Assembly (NCBI RefSeq): GCF_921293095.1
Contig: NC_060258.1
Location: forward strand, 5,394,001-5,458,000
DNA: 64,000 nucleotides
Source: Ischnura elegans
Lineage: Eukaryota; Arthropoda; Insecta; Odonata; Coenagrionidae
Direction: 5' to 3'
The notes below the pieces were generated by a model. The model worked only from the letters and a program-made list of their open reading frames with translations. It had not been told where the DNA came from and searched no databases. The position numbers and the translations under genes are program-made. Below, one piece after another: positions 56,346 through 64,000 of this stretch (the stretch's first letter is position 1; each line of letters begins with the position of its first letter).

Positions 56346-56412
56346 AATTTTTCCAATTTATATACATACAGGGTTCTCAAGCATAACATTAGTGGATAGG
56401 AAAGGAAAGTCA

Positions 56413-56478
56413 CCCTGCGGATAGGAAATATAAGAATGCTTCAATAGTATCCCTGCTTGTCGCACAATGCGGCTTAGG
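56413..56478 (+). ncRNA. 69-nt structured motif, copy 5 (decayed)
   Basis: Keeps CCCTGCGGAT and TATCCCTGCTTGTCG, but the first stem pairs poorly (CTGCGG/CAATAG) and the 3' end has lost the actaaaaggg block. Confidence 0.35.
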
Positions 56479-57793
56479 GTGCCTTCATAGCTCGGCGTTG
56501 CGTACTTGGGGTCGGAGCTAAATCGTATCGGTAACTCGGAGCCCTTCACAAATGAAAGGCAAAAAGCGTTTGCTCCTTAAACTCGGCCTGGGAGCGTATC
56601 GTATCATGATTTCGAGCCAAACGCAGAATACATATGCTGTTTTGTGTATTTTTACGCAATTTGATTTCTCAAAATATTCTACTTAACTATAAATAGCATT
56701 TGAAGTTAGTAAAGCGACCATAATGTCGACAATAATGCATGAAATGATGGCCCTTGCCTATGCATTACTATGATCTTTAAATTTTATTTCCTAACTCGGA
56801 ATATTCGAAAAATTACTAATTACATACACTTGGTGAACATTATTAACGTGGAATGTTATGAGGAATATTTATTAATGATAACAGTTGTTCAAACAGATTG
56901 TCCTAGTCGTGTTATCTAAATTGCTCACGTTGATAGAAATGATCTTGAGTAGATCACGAGGCAAAATTATTATGTATAAATTGGAATTTAAACGACCGAA
57001 GTCACCAACTAGGAGCTCTCACACTGTATTTATCTTGTGATACCATTGTTGGATGTGGCGGACCATTTGGGTTTGGGACCTCTTGCCGCAAATTGGGCAG
57101 AAATATAAAATGCATGTTTTGTGGGAAATAACCGTGGAGTAATTAATTATAAAGAGTGAAAATTACTTGATTTTTCACAATAAATTTTTTTAATCAATAA
57201 GAGAAAAGTTATGTATAATTTTCTTCCTATTGTTATGCATTAAAGCTTTGCATTTTACATTTTTCGAGTGCGCAAAATTATCTAGAAAACTTAAATAAAT
57301 GCAGTACCTCCGTTAAAATTTGATCGGTGAATTCAATATGAACGCGTTATTACTCATTAAAACTGCGAATCTATTAATCGTTGCATTCTTCGGTAAACCT
57401 CCTTCTCATTTTAACACATAAGAAGTCTACGTTTGCATCCTTCGGGCTATTTTGCATAATGACTTTTTAATTTCTTGGATATCATTTCTGCTTTTTTAAT
57501 GATTGTTGTTTTTTTTTATTTTTACGGTTTATAATGCACTTCGACGTTAGTTAAAACTGGCGCACATCCAAAATCGCCTTTAATGGTTTTCTCTTTCCTT
57601 TACATATGCTGAGATTTCATCAATGATACTCGATTCCTTTCATGGAAGCATATCAAAAAATGCATTTCTAAACTAAAAAAAAAACATTTTTCCGGCTATT
57701 ATTCATTATTCCTAATATTTGTAGAACGTAACGAGCAATACCACAACATCTTATGTATATTTCATTTATTCTGAACTTCCCGAGTGACTAACA
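56479..57793. other. Gene-free stretch
   Basis: AT-rich. A short piece at 57050-57105 (gatgtggcggaccatttgg ... cttgccgcaaattgggcag) resembles the reverse complement of the zinc-finger coding region, so a very decayed minus-strand family exon may lie there. Confidence 0.4.
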
Positions 57794-58653
57794 CAGTGGA
57801 ACTTGGTTATAACGCCATCAAAGGGACCAGAAGATTTTTAACGTTATATCCGAATGACGGTATAAAAAATCACCCTTAAACCTGAGGGAAAGGACGAAGT
57901 AAAAACGCAAATGTTCTGCTATATACAACACTGTTTACTGTGCTGTGACTTATATTCTACCGTAACTAACGAAACAAACAATACAATACAGTGTGCCTGC
58001 GTCAGTGGCCTTGTAGAATGTAGGGGTGGGAAGGGATAAGACCTAGGTATGCGGGACAGCCCCCTCTCCCTCCAGACACCAATTAAACAAAAGAGTTGCA
58101 TCCTGTCAGCAGCTCAACGTCCAGCTTGTCGCCTGTTTTTGCTTTTGATGTTTCTACACATGGTTTTTATGAACTTTGGGACATAATACAATCACAGTAG
58201 CACTTTTGCAACCTAAGAACCGCGAAATATTTGACGCTATACCCGAGTGTCGCAATATTTGTAAATACAACATGAAATGTTCAACTTTGGTTGGTCTGTA
58301 TGAAATGTGCCGTTGAACCCGAGTTGACGTTACAGCAAATGCCCTTATAACAAAGTTCCACTGTATACGCAACGTTTAAAAGAGTTGCATCCCGTCACAA
58401 GCTCAACGTCCAGCTTGTCACCTGTTTTTGCTTTTAATGTCTCTACACGTGGTTTCTTTGGGACATAATACAATCGCACTACCACTTTTGTAACCTAAGA
58501 AGCGCAAAGTATTTGACGCGTCGCAATATTTGTTGACGATATAAACGGGTTTTCGCACAACGTAAAATGGTCAATTTTGGCTGGTCTGCATAAAATGTGA
58601 CGTTAAACCCGAGTTGACGTTACAGCCGATGCCGTTATAACCAAGTTCCACTG
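57794..58653. mobile_element. 860-bp pogo-like element with duplicated right half
   Basis: Ends CAGTGGAACTTGGTTATAACG and its complement. The right part (58090-58370) is repeated at about 58375-58653, including a second internal right terminus (gttccactgta at 58355-58366). No transposase. The end resembles, but is distinct inside from, the 23876-25128 family. Confidence 0.8.
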
Positions 58654-58889
58654 TGTATAAATGTAAGGTGAAGTCCGTACGTCCAACGCGTTGGACGATT
58701 TCACGCAGAAAATGTTGCGGGTTGCATCCGTAATGAGGTCACATCTTTCTTATGGTACATTAAGTTAGGCCAAACGGTTTGCCTCGAAGTATTGACATTA
58801 GTTGATGGTTTCCTCCATTCTAATCTAGGCATTCAATGGCATAAACCTTTTTTTTGGTACTTTTCCGCTGCCCTGAATCCACATGAGAA

Positions 58890-59437
58890 ATCTATGACGA
58901 TGATTCTCCTACATCTTCCGATGTCTCAGCGCTCTTAAAAGGAAAGCATAGTGTCAATGGGGATAGCGTAAACAATTTTTCACTACCGAAAACGACGAAG
59001 TATATGTATGAGAATATGAAAAATATCATGTGTCCACGGAGGACGACCCGTCACTTACCCCGTCAACATCCGTCTCCTCATCCACCCCGCATAACTCCTC
59101 GCGGGATAACCCCGAAGGGATTACCTCTATCCCGAGGCATGCGAGGCTCTCCCGAACTTCCTCTGGGTACTCCCTTCATACTGCACCGAATGCACTCAAG
59201 ATGAAGTGCTCCGGGTACCTGCTTATACCTTTTGCAACCAGGCCGGTTACTCTCCGGGAGCATTTTGCTACAACTTCCCTTCCATATTTATGGTATATTG
59301 AAGGGTGAACCAACTTGATGTGGCGGGCCAATTGGTTTGAATACCTTTTGCCACATATAGGGCAGGGTTTAGGTGTTCCCCTGCCCTTAGTTTTTGACAC
59401 CATCTGCCAATTAATTTTTTTATTCATTTCCATGTAT
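58890..59437 (-). pseudogene. Zinc-finger unit, MEMN type, with broken exon 1 tail
   Basis: Exon 1 runs from 59437 (ATG at 59433) to the donor at 59059. It is open through MEMNKKINWQMVSKTKGRG, KPCPICGKRYSNQLARHI and YPEHFILSAFGAV, then loses frame by a small indel before the conserved tail, which continues in another frame. The finger itself is intact (C-x2-C, H-x4-H). Exon 2 (from 58933, SAETSEDVGESSS) meets a stop. It is the last recognisable unit of the inverted array on this side. Confidence 0.65.
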
Positions 59438-59639
59438 CTAAAAATAGAAGAATATTTATTTATATAGACACGAACGTTTGCAAAGGAGAAGCAAAAACTA
59501 CAGCCTGCCTCCCCGAAAATAACATTATATAATTTACTAAGTCTATTTGAAAGAAAACGTGTGTTCATAGAAATGGAATTAATAAAAAGGAAAATTGCCA
59601 AATATAAATTTTTCGAAATTTACTTCTAACTAATGGGAG

Positions 59640-59955
59640 GCAAAAAAGGTGTCACACTCTGTCTTCTCATGAGAATACGAAGAGCAAAAATAAAGCTGAA
59701 CAAACCACGTCGGCGGCTAACAAAGAGTCAATAATGTATGCTAAAAATCAAGTTCTTGCCGCGAGAAGGGTGATAGAAATGAATGGAAAAAAGAGATTTG
59801 ACAAACACGGCCAGTTTTTCATGTCCAACATTTCGGACTCAAAAAAGGACGGACCAATGAAACTAATTAAAATATATCATATAAAGTTAATTTTTCACTA
59901 TAAATAATTGTTGACAACAAACCTTTGGACATCTGATTAGTAAATATACTAAGAG
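59640..59955 (-). repeat. Inverted copy of the 30.5-30.8 kb flank
   Basis: Contains the complement of the gttagacttgaaaaactggccgtg and gccgacgtggtttgttcagc blocks. At about 59950 it joins a truncated exon 3 (AACTCT) at exactly the same base as the + strand unit at 30508. Confidence 0.75.
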
Positions 59956-60061
59956 TTCTGAAAAGGAAAACGTACCGTTACAGGGCGTACAGTAAAAAGT
60001 TTCATGGGATATGAGAAGTGTCCAGCATACTATAAAAAGTGTAAATAACTCATTGACTCAC

Positions 60062-60649
60062 ATCCGGAATATTTTCAGCTTCCGTATGGAGGAGAGCTGA
60101 CGGAGGCGAAATTCCCACTTCCTCCGTTCTTCCGATGTCAGCGTTCTAAAAAAGAAAACATAATGTCAATGGGGATATCGTAAACATTTTTCCACTACCA
60201 AAAACGAAGAAGAATATTTATGAAAAAATGGAAAATATCTTGTCTCCATGGAGGACGACCCGTCGCTTACTCCGTCAAGAACCTTCTCCTCCTCCACCCC
60301 GCGTGCCTCCGGGAGGGATATCCCCGAAGGGATTACTTCCACCCCGAGGCATGCGAGGCTCTCCCTCATTTCTTCTGGGGAGTCCCTCCACAGGGCCCCA
60401 AAACATCTCAACACATGGTGCTCCGGGTACCTATAAGTGCCGCTTGCCACCAGCCTGGTGATACCCCGGGAACACTTGTCGACCACATCCCTGCCATATC
60501 TCTGAAATATGGCAGGGTGAACCTTTGCGATGTGGCGGGATAATTGCGAAGTAAATCTCTTTCCACAAATCGGGCACGGCTTGGGCGGGCCACTGCCCTT
60601 TTTTTTCGTTACCATCTTCCACATGATGGTTTTGTTAATTTCCATATTT
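60062..60649 (-). CDS. Zinc-finger exons 1-2, intact (MEIN type)
   Basis: Exon 1 60271-60649 (ATG at 60645, 125 codons) has the complete finger (PPKPCPICGKRFTSQLSRHI and AKVH) and the tail YPEHHVLRCFGALWRDSP. Its donor is GTAAGC in place of the usual GTAAGT. Exon 2 60062-60145 (84 nt, ending in a GTGAGT donor) is open and joins in phase. Exon 3 from 59957 is cut after six bases. Closest relative is 29810-30188 on the other strand, with about a dozen residue differences in 125. Confidence 0.65.
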
Positions 60650-60790
60650 CTAAAAATAGAAGAATATTTATTTAAATAGACACGAACGTTTGCAAAGGAA
60701 AAGCAAAAACTACAGCCTGCCTACCCGGAAATAACATTATATATTTTACTATGTCTATTTGAAAGAAAACGTGTGTTCGCAGAAATGGTA

Positions 60791-61143
60791 TTAATACAAT
60801 GTTAATAACCAAAAATTATTAGGGATTACTTCAACCCCGAGGCATGCAAAGCTCTCCCGCATTTCCTCTGGGGAGTCCCTCCATGTTTCACCGAATAAAT
60901 TCAATATGAAGGGGTCCGGATACCTGGTCATGCCTTTTGCAACCAGGCCCGTTACTCCCCGGGAGCATTTGGCTATCATTTACCTTCCATATTTGTGGTA
61001 TACTGAAGGGTGAACTAACTTGATGTGGCGGGCCAATTGGTTTGAATACCTTTTGCCACATATAGGGCAGGGTTTAGGGGTTCCCCTTGCCCTTAGTTTT
61101 CGACACCATCTTCCAATTTATTTTTTTATTCATTTCCATATAT
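60791..61143 (-). pseudogene. Truncated MEMN-type zinc-finger exon
   Basis: Starts at acceptor and ATG (about 61139). It has an extra C after GRG and a stop replacing the codon after YGR, and breaks off after VEVIP where unrelated sequence begins. The paralogue at 63350-63701 shares the same truncation point but not the frame damage. Confidence 0.65.
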
Positions 61144-61441
61144 CTAAAAATAGAAGAATATTTATTTATATAGACACGAACGTTAGCAAAGGAGAAGCAA
61201 AAAGTACAGCCTGCCTCCCCGAAAATAACATTATATAATTTACTAAGTCTATTTGAAAGAAAACGTGTGTTCGTAGAAATGGAATTAATAAAAAGTAAAT
61301 AACCAAATATAAATTTTTACATATGAGTGATGGTAGGTCAAACGTGTGAGATTAATAGCGTTAATCTATCCTATTTTGAGCTTAAATTTCTCAAAATTTG
61401 TTAAAGATTCGACAATGACCTTCAGTATATCATATAAGAAT

Positions 61442-62064
61442 TTGTATTCTATGGCATATTAAGATTCGTATTTTTCTTTCCATTTGCTTTTTGTTTCAAT
61501 GCATTTTAAGACCAATAGGGCCTTTATATTCTAATTTAGGACACCTTTATTTCCTGAGCCACTGGAGATCCGAATTAAAATTTTGAAAATACGTACTTAT
61601 AAATCGAATGAATTGTATACTCTTATTGGTAATAGAAATGTTTCGAATATATATGCATATATATTTTTTATTTAAAAACTAGAGACACTAAAAATATTTT
61701 AAATACAATTTATAAATACAATAAATATTTTAAAAATGCAGAGATAAACTACACTTAATATTTTAAAAAAATACACAGATAAAATGCAATAAATATTTAT
61801 AAATACAAAGACATTAAATATAATGAATATTTTTTAATATACAGATTTAATGCAATAAACATTTACAAAACACTGATATTAAATAAGATAAATATTTAAA
61901 AAATACAGTTCTAAAAATTATGTGAATTCCTTTATAAAATTCATAAAAAATTAATCTGGGAAATGTCCTTTCCTGAAATTAAGAAAAAACTAGGTAATAA
62001 TTTCGCATAAATTAGCACTTTAACTTTCAATATCAGAATTTGAAAGAGCTTTTCCTTTATTTAC
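61442..62064 (-). other. Intron-like sequence with AT-rich minisatellite
   Basis: Inverted counterpart of 32334-32668: the minisatellite (about 61650-61910) and the conserved intron start after exon 5. No exon is seen. Confidence 0.6.
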
Positions 62065-62704
62065 CTCGCGGCGTCGGAGGTGGCTGAAAAATATCCGGAG
62101 TCGCGGGAAGACTCAACTCCTCCGACTCAAAGAAAATTATGAGGTCATAAATGTATCCCTAACAAGATAAAGAAACCCAAAGTCAAATTTTTGCTTATAC
62201 TGGTTCGGGAATATGAAAAGTGGAATTTGGATGATTTCCATGATATGCAATAGGTATTTTTCTAGTCTATCAAATATAAATTTAACATTAACTCACAGAT
62301 TCTCCGACATCTGCCTCCTGTCCGGGAACCTCGACTCTGTCCTAAGATATAGATGAAGAATGAACTAAGGCATTTGCAACGGATGTTTGCATGATTTGAA
62401 AATGGTGAAGTGGAGTGTACACTGTATACATATAAAAAACCTCTCATATATTTCTATTATCATCCAAGTAATCTGCTCACCACAGGCAACGCTGTCTCCT
62501 CCGTAGATTCAGAGTACTGAAAAGGAAAACGTAACGTTACAGGCCGTACATTAAAAAGCTTCATGGGATAAGAGAAGTGTCCTGTATACTATAAAAAGTG
62601 TAAATAACTCATTGACTCACATCCGGAATATTTTCAGCTTCCGTCTGGAGGAGAGCTGACGGAGGCGAAATTCCCACTTCCTCCCTTCTTCCGATGTCAG
62701 CGTT
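62065..62704 (-). CDS. Family exons 2-5 of the intact minus-strand unit
   Basis: Exon 2 62621-62704 (84 nt), exon 3 62481-62516 (36 nt, YSESTEETALPV), exon 4 62297-62341 (45 nt, DRVEVPGQEADVGES), exon 5 62065-62158 (94 nt, GYIYDLIIFFESEELSLPAT then PDIFQPPPTPR). All are open, with GT-AG borders and lengths identical to 31693-32333. With the zinc-finger exon at 62830 this is the best-preserved 5' half of the gene in the window, about 211 codons. The exons that should follow at lower coordinates are not found before the next unit begins. Confidence 0.68.
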
Positions 62705-62829
62705 CTAAAAAAGAAAACATAATGTCAATGGGGATATCGTTAACAATTTTCCACTACCGAAAACGACGAAGAATATTTATGAAAAAATAGTATATATCAT
62801 GTCTCCATGGAGGACGACCCGTCACTTAC

Positions 62830-63208
62830 TCCGTCAAAAACCTTATCCTCCTCCACCCTGCATGCCTCCGGGAGGGATATCCCCGATGGGATTACTTCCA
62901 CCCCGAGGCATGCGAGGCTCTCCCTCATTTCTTGTGGGGAGTCCCTCCACAGGGCCCCAAAAGATCTCAACACACAGTGCTCCGGGTACCCATAAGTGCC
63001 GCTTGCCACCAGCCTGGTGATACCCCGGGAGCACTTGTCGACCACGTCCCTGCCATATCTCTGAAATATGGCAGGGTGAACTTTTGCGATGTGGCGGGAT
63101 AATTGCGAAGTAAATCTCTTTCCACATATCGGGCACGGCTTGGGCGTGCCACTGCCCTTTTTTCTCGTTACCATCTTCCATATTACGGTTTTGTTATTTT
63201 CCATGTTT
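62830..63208 (-). CDS. Zinc-finger exon 1, intact (MENN type)
   Basis: Acceptor ctatttttag, ATG at 63204, 125 codons to donor gtaagt. The finger is complete (KPCPICGKRFTSQLSRHI, AKVH) and the tail ends VFDG. It heads an unbroken series of five exons (62065-63208). The upstream leader is shared with the other units (tttgcttttcctttgcaaacg...tttaaataaatattcttc), so a common non-coding 5' exon is likely. Confidence 0.7.
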
Positions 63209-63349
63209 CTAAAAATAGAAGAATATTTATTTAAATAGACACGAACGTTTGCAAAGGAAAAGCAAAAACTACAGCCTGCCTACCCGGAAATAACATTATA
63301 TATTTTACTATGTCTATTTGAAAGAAAACCGGTGTTCGCAGAAATGGTA

Positions 63350-63701
63350 TTAATACAAAGTTAATAACCAAAAATTGTTAGGGATTACTTCAACCCCGAG
63401 GAATGCGAGGCTCTCCCGCATTTCCTCTGAGGAGTCCCTCCATGTTTCACCGAATAAATTCAATATGAAGGGCTCCGGATACCTGGTTATGCCTTTTGCA
63501 ACCAGGCCCGTTACTCCCCGGGAGCATTTGGCTATCACTTCCCTTCCATATTTGTGGTATATTGAAGGGTGAACCAACTTGATGTGGCGGGCTAATTGGT
63601 TTGAATACCTTTTGCCACATATAGGGCAGGGTTTAGGTGTTCCCCTGCCCTTAGTTCTCGACACCATCTTCCAATTTATTTTTTTATTCATTTCCATATA
63701 T
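63350..63701 (-). CDS. Truncated MEMN-type zinc-finger exon, finger intact
   Basis: ATG at 63697 after acceptor tttag. Open through MEMNKKINWKMVSRTKGRG, KPCPICGKRYSNQLARHI and FLGVEVIP, then running into non-homologous sequence with a stop at 63350. The normal donor is lost with the deleted tail, so it cannot splice like the full exons. If transcribed, it would end as a short single-finger protein of 115 residues. Confidence 0.5.
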
Positions 63702-64000
63702 CTAAAAAAAGAAGAATATTTATTTATATAGACACGAACGTTAGCAAAGGCGAAGCAAAAACTACAGCCTGCCTCCCTGAAAATAACATTATTTAATTTA
63801 CTAAGTCTATTTGAAAGAAAACGTGTGTTCGTAGAAATGGAATTAATAAAAAGTAAATAACCAAATATAAATTTTTACATATGAGTGATGGTAGGTCAAA
63901 CGTGTGAGATTAATAGCGTTAATCTATCCTATTTTGAGCTTAAATTTCTCAAAATTTGTTAAAGATTCGACAATGACCTTCAGTATATCATATAAGAATT
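63702..64000 (-). repeat. 5' flank of the minus-strand array
   Basis: Matches 61144-61441 with very few differences, so it is part of the 2,559-bp tandem step. It runs off the right end of the window. Confidence 0.75.

Larger units (their letters stand above)
59955..61441 (-). repeat. Tandem duplicate of 62514-64000
   Basis: Aligns base for base with 62514-64000 at a constant 2,559-bp offset, covering a full exon 1-2 unit, a truncated MEMN exon and 300 bp of flank. The duplicated block continues beyond the right edge of the window or ends there. Confidence 0.85.

Noticed and set aside
1-64000. tRNA, rRNA, CRISPR array, LTR or virus-like element
   Set aside because: No cloverleaf with a GGTTCGAATCC-like arm, no rRNA core, no regularly spaced repeats of CRISPR type, and no long terminal repeats or capsid, protease or integrase motifs were seen.

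Overview
The window is AT-rich animal nuclear DNA with introns, GT-AG splice sites and dense, nested mobile elements. The element proteins (hAT, piggyBac, a CACAG-ended DNA transposon with an insect-common zinc protein, LINE tails) and the pogo/piggyBac-style MITEs suggest an arthropod, probably an insect. I cannot name the species. I see no bacterial genes, rRNA, tRNA, CRISPR array or LTR/virus-like element.

The main host-like content is a multicopy, multi-exon gene family that I cannot match to a named gene. Its exon 1 carries one C2H2 zinc finger (core KPCPICGKRF...H-x4-H) and a conserved ~100-residue tail. Small, mostly phase-0 acidic or proline-rich exons follow (84, 36, 45, 94, 51, 75 nt). 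One recurrent 120-nt exon ends in a stop. Downstream on the same strand, at 45.1-46.05 kb, lies a five-exon SGNH-hydrolase domain with every splice phase matching and all catalytic blocks present. The family lies on the + strand at 19.1-20.3 kb (decayed) and 29.2-37.3 kb, with 3' parts repeated at 0-1.6 and 4.7-5.5 kb. It lies inverted on the - strand at 58.9-64 kb, where a 2,559-bp tandem step is visible. Introns are copied with the exons, so the copies arose at DNA level.

Layout: 0-5.6 kb, two partial copies of the 36-42 kb segment split by a 2-kb TA-flanked element; 5.6-18.7 kb, mostly gene-free with LINE pieces, MITEs, a palindrome, a transposon-protein remnant and a nested inverted repeat; 18.7-20.7 kb, decayed family copy; 22.4-26.4 kb, LINE tail and a hAT transposase holding two inserted elements; 28.9-37.3 kb, main zinc-finger exon array with a 2.3-kb pogo-like insertion in an intron; 38.2-40.8 kb, DNA transposon with a 3-bp target duplication; 43.6-48.2 kb, pogo-like element, SGNH exons, second 1.8-kb TA-flanked element; 48.8-50.2 kb, MITEs and a piggyBac transposase remnant; 53.7-56.5 kb, five copies of a 69-nt motif that can fold as RNA; 57.8-58.7 kb, pogo-like element; 58.9-64 kb, inverted zinc-finger array.

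No complete gene can be assembled with certainty. The array may be a set of partial paralogues or a locus with alternative cassette exons; the sequence alone does not decide.
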